Shown in pieces: positions 29,501-39,904 of a stretch of DNA of 64,000 nucleotides (position 1 is the first letter of the stretch; every line of letters starts with the position of its first letter). The stretch spans positions 2,868,570-2,932,569 of the forward strand of contig NW_019091369.1 in NCBI RefSeq assembly GCF_001949145.1, in the 5' to 3' direction. This stretch comes from Acanthaster planci. Taxonomy: Eukaryota; Echinodermata; Asteroidea; Valvatida; Acanthasteridae. Under the pieces are notes generated by a model. It did no database searches and had not been told where the DNA came from. It saw nothing but the letters and a program-made list of their open reading frames with translations. Position numbers and translations under genes: made by a program.

Positions 29501-32500
29501 TCGTCAAGTGTTCCACAACCTCCTGCATTCTAGCTGTGGCTGAAATCTTGGACTAATTAACTAATGTAATTTGATTGGTCAACAGCTGTCACATGCAAAT
29601 ATTCTAAACTCTGCCATCACTATTGCTTACAAACAGTTAGATGATAGTTAAAAAATTTGTAACAAATGAAACATTTGTTTACTGATCTCACTTGTAATTC
29701 ATTCAGAATCTTAAAGAAAACAATTACTAATGTAACTGAACACAGTGAAATTGGCTCAGTCAAGATGAATTTTCTAAGAAGTGTGGATAATGTTATTTTT
29801 ATAAAGGGTGGGGGGGGGGCAAATTACATGTACAATGGGACAACCCACCTGGTGACCTTCGATGATCATCGCTCGAGCTTTCTCATAGCATACATAGTCC
29901 ATGTCTTGTCTTTGCTGGAAGACGTTCGTGGCCTTGATGCCAATGAACGTCTGGCCCAAGGGCACAGGGCGGAACCGTCCATCAAAAAAGAAGAGGCCTA
30001 CATAGGGGTTGACGTTCAGGAAACGTGACACGTCGATGTAGTTGGGTAAGGTGGCAGACAGGCCAACGATACGGATCATGCTTTGTGAAGACTCGACCTT
30101 GGGCAAAACGATCAAAACGGATATCTGGATCAGCAAATTCTCATGCAAAGTTAAAACTGGCAGGGTACCAGTCACAAGCAACACACACATCAGAAATTTT
30201 CAGATGGTAGACAGTTTTCACTGAGCTAACTAAATTTCTAAGCTAACCAGCCCTATGACCGTGGCCCCTAGGCTGTTGAGAGGCCTAACATATTTAACCC
30301 TGAAATGCCAACAGCTTTGACCGCTCCACAGAACTCAAGTCAATTTTGAAGTTAGCAATCTGCAACTCATAACCAGACCCCTCCTTCCATACCTGTCTCA
30401 GTGTCCGAGCCACCAGGCTTTCAATGACAGCGCCTCTGTCCTCATGAAGCAGGTGCACCTCGTCAATAATCAGAAGCTTCACCAGCTGCGTCAGGGCAAT
30501 GTCTCCAGTGCTCTTCCTGGTCACCACGTCCCACTTCTCTGGTGTCGATACAAGCATCTAGAGGGGTTTGCCAATGACGATATCAAGAAAAATGAAAGCC
30601 TCAAATTGAGGTCAGAGAATACAGAAGGCAAGTCAGCTTAACTCCCGCAAGAGGTCGCACGGCAAACTTGATCAAACTATTTGCTGTTGAATGCATTGTC
30701 ATGGCAACATTTCAAATACTCAGCACAATGTTAATAAAATTCCAAGATTTAAATCTAACAATAGGAAACTGCATCGTGGCAGGTTATTAGCACACTAGCA
30801 AGAGTCTCTATGGTAAATCAGTTTTGCAGAATAAAAAGCAAAAATAAGCACTAAAAAGGTGGGTTTCCTTACGCAGATATGCAAATTTTTCTTTCGTTGC
30901 AATTTATAAACAAACATACAAATATGCTCTGCAACAGAATTTGTGTGCCAGTCACTACAGCGATGTGCTGGTGACTTTGAGTTGAGGTCATAGTTACGGA
31001 CTGCGACTTGACCGATTACCTGTGTTTTGGCAATCTCTGACTTTGTGAGCTGCATGTCGCCTGTCAGCTCCTTCACAGCGATACCAAGGGGGGCCAGCCG
31101 ACCCCCAAAGTTCCTGACCATTTCTGCTGCCAGGGCTTTCATTGGGGCTACGTAGATGATCTGACCAAGCAACAAGCAAAACAAAAAACCAGTCAGAGAG
31201 GATAAATTTCAATCATCCTGGATAGAAGATTCACTGGAATAACACTGACGTTGAAACCAACTGATATTTTCTGTCACTTGACAACACAATTCCAAATAGG
31301 AAGACTGTAACTTATGAAGACAAAAAATGTGAATTAGACTTTCAAGACAAATCCTCAGCAAGGTCTTTCTTCAGAAATCACTCAGTTTTTCCGTAACTAC
31401 GAACTAAAAAATTAGGCGTTTTTCTTGTACCGATGACATATAAAAGCAAAGGATGCAAGACTCTCAAACAAGGTCTGTCTGCCCGTCTGGAGCTGTAAGC
31501 CGGGTCTGGTTCCCCACCTTAAACTCATCCTTCTTGATGACTCCCTGGTCGAGGTGCTGCTTTAGTTCATGCAAGATAGTCAGCATGGCTATGTTGGTCT
31601 TTCCTGCCCCGGTGGGCGCACAAATCAAGAGGTTGTCGTTGCTGTGGTAGGCCGTGTCAAAGACCACGGACTGGATGCGGTTGAGACGGTGCGTCTCACG
31701 GAAGGCGGTCTGACCAATCTTGGATGATGACAAAGACAGAAGTCAGTGTAAGGATGGAGGAAAGTCCAACAGGGCAAGCTCCAATCACACACATGGTCAG
31801 TGGAACACCTTGGACAAACCCATTGAAATGCATTTTTGTCAGTGAGCTACGGGCACCTAGATACACGATCAGCAAGAAACTTGCAGGACACTGCATCACC
31901 CCCCACCACCCCGCATCATCCTGCATCACCCCGCATCATCCTGCATCACCCCGCATCATCCTGCATCACTCCGCATCACCCAGCATCACTCCGCATCACT
32001 CTGCATCACCCAGCATTAACCCGCATCATCCTGCATCACCCCGCATCATCCTGCATCACCCCGCATCACCCCTACCATCTCTTCCCTTTCACATGGTCTT
32101 GATTTCAGAGGCAACTGCACCCTTCCAATGTTATTCATGTCTTTTGGTGGAGGGCATTCTACAATATTTATCCTGAACACAAAACTGGAGACTACAGTTC
32201 TCGACCACCATTTAAACTAGAGCGCTGTTTGACACCGGCAGACTGCTACGAACTCACTTCGTCCAGGTCTGAGATGGCCACGCGGTGCTGTCCCACAGAG
32301 GTTGGGGCAGCTTGGGACGGTGGTATTGTCACTTCCTCATACATCTTGATGTTCTTCCGCTCAAATCCTTCGGGTAACATCACCTTTATTTGAGGCATAA
32401 AAGAGACGTATCTATTGGTTGATTCACAAACAGTTTGGGGACTTGCAAGGGAAGGTTTTAAAGACCGAAACTCAAATAATGACAACATTACTGCTAAACT

Positions 32501-35500
32501 GTACAAAAGGCAGTCAAGGTTGTAAGATAAAAACTTGTTCACAAAAGCTTCTTTGACTTTATGCATTTTTAGAGTTTTGGGAAAAAAGGACTGACAGAAA
32601 CACAACATCAAACTGTATTTTTGTAAGCTTTGCTATTTAGTTTGACCACAAATAGTCCAGTACATCAGAATATTTGACAAATAAAAAGGAGTAAGTCCCA
32701 TCCAAAACTCTGCAGGCCTTGATCAAAGTTTCCAGAAAAGGCCAAACATTGCAACATTGGTCACAATTGTTGTCATCGCTTTTGAGAATAAAAATTACTC
32801 GGCTGTATTTGTCTCTGTGTGGTTTGTTTGTCCATCTGGGTAGATTCTAATGTGAGAACATACCTTCGCTGCTCCTGCAAATGCTGACGTTTTCTGGGCT
32901 TCGGCCAGGGCGTCATATACATTGGGATAGGCAGCCTTTGGGGCACCCGACGTCCGCTTGGTTAGTATAGGCGCCACGCTGGCGTTCATTAATGCACGCT
33001 CCCTGAGATTTCAAAACAAAAATTGTCGACTAATTGGACTATCAACCTGTTTGCAGAACTTTAATTAAAGTTACAGGATTCTTAGTTGAGACCCTAGCTA
33101 GCCATCAATAATTAGTAAGCTAGCTTGCTTTTTAAGTATGCTCATCTTGTAGATTGCCTTGCTTGATTTCAGTTTGCTATTTGTTTCAATATTTTTTACC
33201 ACAAATAGTCCTGGACAACGCTTTGAAAAAGATTTCACTTCCAACATTCACCTCTGCATCCTGAGGTACTGTGGGTCAAAGAAAGGTTCATTGCTGATCC
33301 CCTCCCCTGGGGCACTGTTTCCCCTAGCCTCCTGTCTGGCTAGTCTCTTCTCTTCCTTCCTTAGCTGTTTGTTCAGCTCCTTCTCTTGCTCTGACTGGAA
33401 ACGTGAAAAAAAAGAGAAAACGAAACTGCAATATTCCCGGCAGTCCGTGAATTTTTTTCCAGATGGTAGAAAGTTCGGATAATTGTTCGTTGTACTGTTA
33501 TCATTTTGTTGAAAAGAGAAAAACATGATAGAAGAAACAAAACAACAAATTTGGTCAGGTGTTTCGTTTTATTAATTTTATTGGCCACCGACAGTACTAA
33601 ATGTGTCAAAATCTAGCACCAAATTTTGCAGCATTTAGTAAGGCGAAGCTGCAAAAACAGTTTTCAGAATGATTTGGATATTTCCCCATTACCTGAATGA
33701 TCACCTGACTTCCGTAAACATTCCTGGCCTGACGTTCTTTCTTGCCCTCTGAAAAGAAATCAGAAAAACAAGATGATTAACACTATACACTTTTTGAAAT
33801 GATTTCTGTCATGGAATTGGTCAGTTGAGACATGCATTTGACTATGGACTGTCAGAAGGTTCATTACCTGCGATTATCTGTGACATTTGGTTGCGGCTGG
33901 CTGCTTGCACTAGTTGTGAACGGTTCGTCAGTAGTCTTTCAATCAGCTCAAAACAATCAAACCCCAACAAGTCAAACAACTGCAAAATTAGGAGGAAAAA
34001 AAAGTTGCCTCATTTTAATCTGTGCGTAACATGTTCCAATCAGCTGCTTGGAGTAAATATTTTGCTTGGCATAAAAACAGGTTACGGACCAAAATGTCAT
34101 GCAATTTACATTCAGTTATTCATTGACTCGTTCTTTGATAGTTTTCTCTCCGAAACATTTTAGGAAAGCTCTGTGTATTTGTCGAGTATTATTTTCTAAG
34201 CAGCTTGATGAAACAAGCTCAAGGCTAGACATTGACAAAAATATAATATATAACAAGTGCTCTGAATTATGTGATCACCAAGCATTCGGTAACTGAGTAC
34301 CTTCTTCAGGGCAAGTTGTGAAATGAATTTGCTTGCCTGAAAAAGTACTCAGTTACCGAACACTCTGCAATCACATCTGTCAGAGCACTGGTTATATATT
34401 ATATTCTTGTCAATATTCTGATCACGGTGCTACGCAGCCCTTTCATAGGTCAAGGCTAGACATGCCAGGTAGCAAAATGAGCACATGAGCTGGCGGTTTG
34501 CAGCCTCAGAAATGTCTGGATTTCTCACTGACCTCATTCTGAAGTTCATCATTGCTCTTTCCTGACGTCAGATCGCCGAGAAGCTTTGCAACCAGCGAGT
34601 CGATGCTCATCCCCAATGGGGTGCCACCCCGCCCAAACTGGTCCTCGATCTGCTTCCTCAGCCATCCCAGATTCATGGACTTCTTGTTGGCATTGGTTTC
34701 TTGATGCTTGCCACTCGGACGGGCTGCTACAGCAGCACTGTAACCAAATTTCAGGATCGGTTCTTCTGTTTCCTCTTCCGATTCCGAACTGTCCAACAAT
34801 GAAAAAATCTATGTTTGAATAGTGAAAGTACAAAGCAGCCTTAAACAGAAATGTGATCAAACGCTGCATTATAGACAGACAGAAAGACCAAATGCACTAA
34901 GATACTGTCATTATTGAGGATGAGGATTTGTATAGAGAACCTTCAGCTACACTGGGCTCAATTTCATGGCTCAATTTCTAACCTGTCGTCTCCCACATCC
35001 AAGTTCCTTGGGGTGAAGGAGAATGAGATCTTTTGTCCAAATTCCTCCATCTCAGACTCTTCCCCTGCCATCAACCTGTCCAGGTCCTCCCCCGCACCCA
35101 GGGGAAGCAGGCCCACCAGAGAACAGATGGCCTTGTGGGCCCGGACTCCTGTGGTGGATGGGAAGGGGCCGATGGCCGCATGGAGCTCGGCGGTTCGGCG
35201 GTGGGTCAGCTCCTCGCCGTCCTTGAGCTTGGTGAAGAGAAGGACGGCAGTGGACTCGACGAGGGCCATAGGGGCATCGCTTCCGACTTTCGGGAGGAGG
35301 GAGGATAAAGTGAAGATGAGGAGAGAAAGGAAACAGGATAAGGATTTCAACAATGCAATAAGGCGATAGTGGAATAACTCTGTGGGGCGACGCTTGCTCG
35401 ATCTGTCTTCTCTGCTGTTGCCTGTTCCAATTCCAGCTTAACAAACTATTCATTGGGCCATCTGTACCTGCTTGTTGAAGAAAACTTCTCTCAATTTCTC

Positions 35501-36150
35501 TAGGGTTGTCCATCCTACATTTCACTTTCTGTAGTCTCCTACACAATCAGTCACGACGCTGTAACTTGAGGTTTCTGGCTTGATCCAGAGGTTAAAAAAA
35601 GAATATAGTTTTATTGGAGTTGATCCACAAAATGATGGGTAAACAGGCAGGTGGGTAGACATGATCAGAACCCTAACCCTACCCACACCTGTAGCCCAAA
35701 GCTCACCCATTTCTCGTGTGACATGAATCAACTCGTGGAGTTTGCTGGATACTTCAGCCTTGTGATGGCCACAGTGTGTTTGGATCTGGAAATGAGACAG
35801 TACAAACATTGTATCTGAGGTCGAGTAAATGAGTCAAAACATAATCAGGCTTTGTGGCTTGCAAATTGCTTTGAAATGTCTCCATTTCAAAAGTGAGTTT
35901 CTGCGACCCACATTTGAAGTCTTGATTCAAATGCTCAATCAACTATCTTGTTTTGGGTATTGTTTGCATTTTTATGGACTGCTACCTCATGACTTAGCTT
36001 GGTCCACGTCAGGCCTTGCCTGGCCTGTCGCTCTGACCTCAGGGACTGCTTCTTCTGCAAGCTGACATTGCCAAGGCTTGAGCTGTCTGTAACCTCTGCT
36101 GTCACATCCGAGAAGGCACGAATTGAGCCTGTTAGCCTTGGAAGAGACAT
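11576..36150 (-). CDS. ASCC3: Activating signal cointegrator 1 complex subunit 3 (double Ski2-like helicase), complete
   Basis: Nuclear/cytosolic 3'-5' helicase that unwinds DNA for ALKBH3 repair of alkylation damage and, in the ASC-1/RQT complex, splits collided ribosomes. Exons in gene order: 36150-35986, 35785-35707, 35286-34983, 34788-34533, 33979-33868, 33748-33693, 33394-33252, 33002-32864, 32383-32258, 31718-31518, 31160-31020, 30557-30393, 30097-29849, 26574-26440, 25995-25804, 25478-25254, 24736-24617, 24080-23829, 23199-23020, 22510-22285, 22114-21861, 21522-21354, 21108-21017, 20897-20769, 19542-19457, 19051-18885, 18709-18564, 18225-18105, 17771-17629, 17175-17038, 16915-16795, 16648-16516, 16210-16085, 15767-15656, 15345-15211, 14725-14670, 14545-14377, 13762-13611, 13289-13160, 12727-12616, 12315-12221, 12060-11895, 11745-11576. 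The total of 6588 nt gives 2195 residues (human about 2202), with every junction in phase. Cassette 1 has [12 protein letters not shown] and GLSATLPN; cassette 2 has [12 protein letters not shown] and GLSTALAN. Each is followed by a Sec63 domain. The start MSLPRLTG matches the family. Confidence 0.97.
19106..19164. repeat. Telomere-like foldback hairpin in an ASCC3 intron
   Basis: A 24-nt arm beginning TTAACCCTAACCCTCCT (19106-19129) is followed by an 11-nt loop and its reverse complement (19141-19164) with one mismatch. The arms contain two adjoining CCCTAA-type units, like the animal telomere repeat TTAGGG. The hairpin lies in the intron between exons 19457-19542 and 18885-19051. Confidence 0.8.
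19630..20720. repeat. Decamer minisatellite in an ASCC3 intron, interrupted by an N gap
   Basis: The array is built from 10-bp units of the type TGTRTCATTC or TGTGCCAYTC. At 20451-20600 five exact copies of a 30-bp higher-order unit (three decamers) stand in a row. The edges are degenerate (19600-19680 and 20640-20720). Because ten bases shift the frame each time and stops are rare, long frames are open on both strands here; these are artefacts of the repeat, not proteins. An N gap covers 19786-20101, so the true length is unknown. Confidence 0.95.
19786..20101. other. Assembly gap (N run) inside the decamer array
   Basis: 316 unknown bases in the middle of the tandem array, as expected where short reads collapse a repeat. 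Confidence 0.95.
26855..27160. repeat. Intronic duplicated segment, copy A
   Basis: Related to copy B at 27996-28320 in the same orientation. Shared landmarks in the same order are CATTAA-TGACRGATG-GAAA, TTTTAACGT, ACTC-CAGAAATTG, GGGAGAAT-TCC, the AGTAG-AC/AGC block, GGGAG...CAG and CACTGT(G/A)GAAAT(T/C)(G/A)AGCCA. Copy B lies directly upstream of the intronic GPCR. Neither copy has a long open frame. Confidence 0.55.
27996..28320. repeat. Intronic duplicated segment, copy B, upstream of the nested GPCR
   Basis: The counterpart of 26855-27160, about 1.15 kb away. It ends about 280 bp before the GPCR start codon at 28599, so it may hold that gene's promoter or 5' UTR; copy A would then mark a lost or decayed tandem copy. 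That reading is inference. Confidence 0.5.
28599..29543 (+). CDS. Intronless class A (rhodopsin-like) GPCR nested antisense in an ASCC3 intron
   Basis: A 314-residue seven-helix receptor of the plasma membrane; ligand unknown. Visible landmarks: TM1 asparagine in [14 protein letters not shown]2 aspartate in LTVSD, TM3 ending [14 protein letters not shown] (the DRY box as DRF), TM4 tryptophan in TSAWITF, TM5 proline in [15 protein letters not shown], and TM6 with LCWMPGL. The TM3-top cysteine (DFACAY) and an ECL2 cysteine (GLCEY) can form the usual disulphide. TM7 reads [13 protein letters not shown]: the NPxxY motif lacks its proline (NVVIY). The DR(F/Y)IAI-CPLRY pattern recalls the adenosine/melanocortin-like branch, but I cannot name a subfamily. 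The gene lies wholly in the 3.3-kb ASCC3 intron 26575-29848 and has no introns, which suggests retroposition or a lineage-expanded intronless family. The start is the first ATG in frame; the N terminus is short. Confidence 0.85.
   Translation: MTTADRPEFISEEESALRGHHPFLIFTLILQALTIVLLAVLNLLGLLVLRRASRAQETNYTYLASLTVSDLFVGILNGTMNLTQTAAHGWVLGDFACAYLSGIAAPTFYMMSICSLLLLTVDRFIAIVCPLRYRSLMTLQRSRVIVTSAWITFCVVNVILFGICSTSAISEQTGLCEYDVPHIFEYVTAFTVTVTLPLILVLYLYILRVARHHARRIAAHNQIGNVQEGRSPQQPISTKSATTVFIITTTLCLCWMPGLVLHLLRLIGVQPGSGITTIVYTIFLSNGWLNVVIYYWRNRELRQVFHNLLHSSCG
29849..31718 (-). other. ASCC3: ASCC3 helicase cassette 1, RecA1 core exons
   Basis: Four exons carry the first ATP-binding core: Walker A APTGAGKT in 31518-31718, the [11 protein letters not shown] and ELTGDMQL motifs in 31020-31160, TPEKWD and the DEVH box in 30393-30557, and LSATLPN (motif III) plus [14 protein letters not shown] in 29849-30097. 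All catalytic residues expected for an active Ski2-like ATPase are present. Confidence 0.95.
31890..32080. repeat. Second decamer minisatellite in an ASCC3 intron
   Basis: Ten-bp units of the form YGCATCAYCC are repeated about 18 times, often alternating as CCGCATCATC and CTGCATCACC to give a 20-bp period. It lies in the intron between exons 32258-32383 and 31518-31718. Open frames across it are repeat artefacts. Confidence 0.9.
34219..34463. mobile_element. Foldback (MITE-like) element in an ASCC3 intron
   Basis: Two arms, about 34231-34317 and 34330-34414, are reverse complements over about 85 bp with scattered mismatches. Matching words include ATTGACAA, ATATAATATATAAC, AGTGCTCTGA, TTCGGTAACTGAGTAC and TTCAGG-CAAG. 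The 14-bp direct repeat TCAAGGCTAGACAT occurs at 34219-34232 and 34450-34463, overlapping or flanking the structure. A target duplication of that length would suit a retroposed insert better than a classic DNA MITE, so the class is unclear. Confidence 0.65.
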
Positions 36151-37023
36151 ATCTTCCAATCTGCAAATTGGAAATTTATCAAAGGGTGTCAAAATGTCAT
36201 TTCATCACCTTGGCCCTTTAATTAAGTTTTATTCAAATTTAAAATAGTTTATAGGCCTAACCTTTTCCACAATTTTACTTAAGCATCTTTTTTGGTGAGG
36301 CCTAACTTTCCTACACAGCCTAGATTATTTTAGAAGTTAAAATAATGGAATAAGTAAAATTTATTTTTTGTTGAAAACACAAAAGTGTTAAAAGAATCTT
36401 AAATGAATATACACAATAGCCATACTGTATCACAGATTTTATCAAAAACTCTTTGTGAGTGTGGGAGGGGGCAGCTTTTTGCTCCACCCCCATTGGAGGT
36501 TACATACACCAGTGGCAGAGATGGAACATGATCAAGCCAGAGGCTAACTTTTTTCATTTTTTAATTTGAATACCTACTACTAAGCCTCAGCCCAAGAGGA
36601 GTCAAATGTATGTACAGACTTCAATAGTTGCTGTTACACATGCCGTAACAATTTCAAGTTCATTGTCGCTGACGGGGAATCCCGAATAGAAGAAACTACA
36701 CTCCCTTGCGACGTGTTGTGAAATGGAAATGTTAAACCAGCAGAAAAATTGATTGAGCGCCCTCTACTGTTTCATGACCGCAACAGGTTTTCAGGAAGGA
36801 CAGTCTGGTAACCAAGTACTATTGTCAGTATAGAAGCGTGAAAGACGTCGAGAAATTCATCGATTTGTGGAAATTCTCGAAATGTGACAATTCAATAAAC
36901 GTTCATACGGGTTAACACAGTTTTGTTGCACTGCAGTGGTATAGTCGTCCAGTAAAGATTATCGAATGTACACTTAAAATAGCATATACGCAAGGGTGTG
37001 TCTGTTGTTGGTTTCCAACAGAA
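36151..37023. promoter_or_regulatory. Shared head-to-head promoter region of ASCC3 and SNIP1
   Basis: The ASCC3 start codon (minus) and the SNIP1 start codon (plus) are only 873 bp apart with no other gene between, so the two must share or abut promoters. At 36694-36705 an AACTACACTCCC word resembles the ZNF143/SBS promoter motif with one base missing. The annotation rests on arrangement; the factor site is a guess. Confidence 0.6.
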
Positions 37024-38585
37024 ATGTCTTCAAAATCATCCCGAAATCGGAGGCACGACAGCGACAGCGATGACGAGGGGAGAAAACATCATCATCACCG
37101 GCATCACCACCATGACCACGGGCACCGTGACCGCCACGGTTCGCGGTCTCGGAGTCGGAGTCCCAGGTATCGAACAGAAAAGAAAGTAAGTCTGAACAGA
37201 AAAGAATGCAAAGTATGAATGCCTTTTTGCATCATTAATAATATGTGATGATCCTTGTTAGTTGGGTGAAAATAAAAATTGTAAGTGACTGGGAGAAAAA
37301 TGCTAACTTGTTTTGTTGTTTAGTTATAAAAAAATATATTGGCCCACTCCCATTTCAAGAGAAATTTTCATGAATCCCGTCCAAGTTGGAAAGAGTCAAA
37401 ATAATTCCATCTTCATGCCCATATTCGAGTTGATGGAAACCAATTTTAGAGATGATTTTTTTGGGGGGGGTATTGTTTTCTTTGGATTTGTGGCTTTGTT
37501 ATTTTTTAAAATATATTTTGTTAATATCGTTTGTTAAATTGTTAGCATGTAGGAAGTGTATTGAATTTGAAAGGAATTTTCTGACAGCTTGCATTTTTGA
37601 TAAAAATATCTTTTTCTATTTTGTTATTTAGGAAAAGCATGGTCGGGGTCATGATAAACATAACCATTCCAGAGATAAGGACCTCAAACCACGGAAGCAC
37701 AAAGATACCTATCATGAGGATAACAGAAAGCCTGACAGACATCAAAAAGACAGACTTGAGAAGGAGACTACAGAAAAGAAGAGAGATCATGAGAGGGCTG
37801 TGGAACGACGAACTGAGGGTAAAAATGGGGAGAAACATCAAATGAGTACTCTGAGGGGTAAGTGGGACGATGACCCTGGTGTGGAAATCAACAGCCCTGG
37901 GGAAAGGACTGGGAGTAGGGAAAACAATAAGAGCCAGCAGGCAGCGGGACAAATGAGAATAAAACAAGAGCGTGAGTGGAATGACAATCGCAGGACTCAA
38001 GATGCCAAACGAAAACCTCCCAATCCATTCGAGACTGGCTCAGATGGGGCTGGCCCCTCAGAAGAAGGAGGCCCCCCACCCGAGAAAGAAAAACCAAACT
38101 TTGCCACATCCGGCAAACTCACTGAGGACACAAACACTTACCGCGGCATCGTCATCAAGTACAATGAACCACCAGAGGCCAGAAAGCCCAAACGAAAGTG
38201 GAGGCTGTACGTCTTCAAGGGAGACCAGGAGCTTCCTCTTCTGCACATACACAGACAGAGTGCCTACCTGCTAGGGAGGGAGCGACTGATCGCTGACGTG
38301 CCCATTGATCACCCGTCCTGCTCCAAGCAGCATGCGGTGCTCCAATACCGCCTCGTCCAATACGAACGTCCAGACGGCACCATGGGCAAACGAGTCCGGC
38401 CTTACATCATTGACCTCGAGTCATCCAATGGAACGTACATCAACAACAACAGGATTGAGCCAAAGCGATACTATGAACTCCACGAAAAGGACGTTATCAA
38501 GTTTGGGTACAGCACAAGAGAGTATGTACTGCTCCACGACAAGTCCAAAGATGATGACCCCGATGGTGATGTAGAGGAGGACTAG
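37024..38585 (+). CDS. SNIP1: Smad nuclear-interacting protein 1 (FHA-domain spliceosome-associated protein)
   Basis: A nuclear protein of the activated spliceosome (RES-like module) that also modulates SMAD/CBP transcription and microRNA processing in vertebrates. Two coding exons, 37024-37185 and 37632-38585, joined in phase 0, give 371 residues (human about 396). The N-terminal third is a low-complexity region rich in S, R, D and H, with a histidine-rich run near residues 22-33 and RSRSRSP. The middle is charged (E/K/R). The conserved part begins at EDTNTYRGIVIKYNEPPEAR, followed by the FHA domain: RQSAYLLGRER, PIDHPSCSKQHAVLQYR, IIDLESSNGTYINN and the KFGYSTREYVLLH end. The FHA phosphopeptide residues (GR, SxxH as SKQH, NGT) are present. 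The tail is acidic. It lies head-to-head with ASCC3. Confidence 0.95.
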
Positions 38586-39732
38586 ATGGACTCTCAAACT
38601 TCAAAATGTGATTCTGAGGCTGGGCTCTAACTTTTAAATGCTCCAAAATGGGAAGAAGCAGGTTAAAGATATTAACCATAGCGTACCATTCTGTAATTCA
38701 ACAAGAAGTACATTAACCATGGGTCTGAAGTTAAGACAGGCCACAGGGGTCATGGTCTCCATTAGCCTAGTATGTGCCTCAATGCACCCCTGATATCCCT
38801 CCCATAAACAGTTGAATTTACTCTTTCCGGATGAAAAAAAATCCAGCATACCCGTCAAGAAAAATTTCCAATGAGCAAAGCTGACATCCAAACTCACAAG
38901 TGTACATTTATCCACATCACTTTGAATGGCTTAGTGTAATACCCAGATGAAAACCACGACAAATTTCTGTTCTAACTTGATGTTGATTTACTGTGATGTG
39001 GGGGAAAGGAATAATGGATTTTGTAAATGAGAAAGATCAGTCTTGAAAAAAAGTAACAGTACTTGAAAAGTGAATATGTTTTGCATTCAGCAGATTTTGC
39101 CTAATTCCATAAAATAGAAGTGTTTATTTTTAAGGTGCACAACCTGATGTGAAGACCTTGGTTGTGGAGATACAATGATTGTGATCTGTTTGCTATCACA
39201 GCATTGCCGGTGACCAAGCTTTTTCATACTTGTGTTTTCAACTGAATTCAGTCTATAATTTAATTTATGCCAAGGCACAAATGGATATGTGGACAAGCGA
39301 ATGTCTGTTGCCAGGCACAAATTGAACGCTGCTTTTAAATCAAGCATGGAGATAAACTCAAATTTTTGAATTTGTAAATAATTAAGAGGGCCAATTTCAA
39401 AGAGCTGTTAAGCACAAAATTTGCTTAAGCACAAAAAACCTTGCTTAAAAAAACAGATTACCAGCTTAAAATCTATGTGATTGTCATGTTAACCAAAAGA
39501 CAGGTGAATACCATTCCAAACCAATATTTATCACATGGATTTTGGCTGGTACCTGATGTGTCAAGTAAGGTTTTTTCATGCTTACACAAATTTTGTGCTC
39601 TATGAAATTGGCCCGGGCTCAGCACAAAGTAGTGTAACTTTTTTAAAGAGGAAAGAATATTTGGTGTGCCTTGGTGAAGGTGGAATTGTCTTAAATTGTC
39701 TTGAAATATCTTGTTTTTGAGTGGACAATAAA
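38586..39732 (+). other. Probable SNIP1 3' UTR
   Basis: No coding signal is seen between the SNIP1 stop and an AATAAA at 39727-39732 preceded by a T-rich stretch. The length is ordinary for a 3' UTR of a marine invertebrate, but other cleavage sites cannot be excluded. Confidence 0.4.
39727..39732 (+). terminator. Candidate SNIP1 polyadenylation signal
   Basis: An AATAAA hexamer followed by a G/T-rich stretch, about 1.1 kb past the SNIP1 stop; a second AATAAA follows at about 39769. Confidence 0.4.
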
Positions 39733-39904
39733 GTTGGAGTTGAAGGTTTCATTAAAAATGTTGGATTCCAATAAAAAAGGAAATTTAAATTTGTTTTGAG
39801 TTTGGCCACCAAAGGAGTCTTGAATGACAGTTTGGTTTTTTATTATCCAAGTAACTAATCATACCTAGGCCTATGAGCAACTATTTCAGTGTTCCGTCAA
39901 AGGA

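Noticed and set aside
31836-32176. Open frames over the second minisatellite
   Set aside because: Tandem repeat artefact inside an ASCC3 intron.
34964-35546. Alternative overlapping frames at 35023-35546 on both strands
   Set aside because: They are shadows of the GC-rich ASCC3 exon 34983-35286, whose frame continues in phase with its neighbours.
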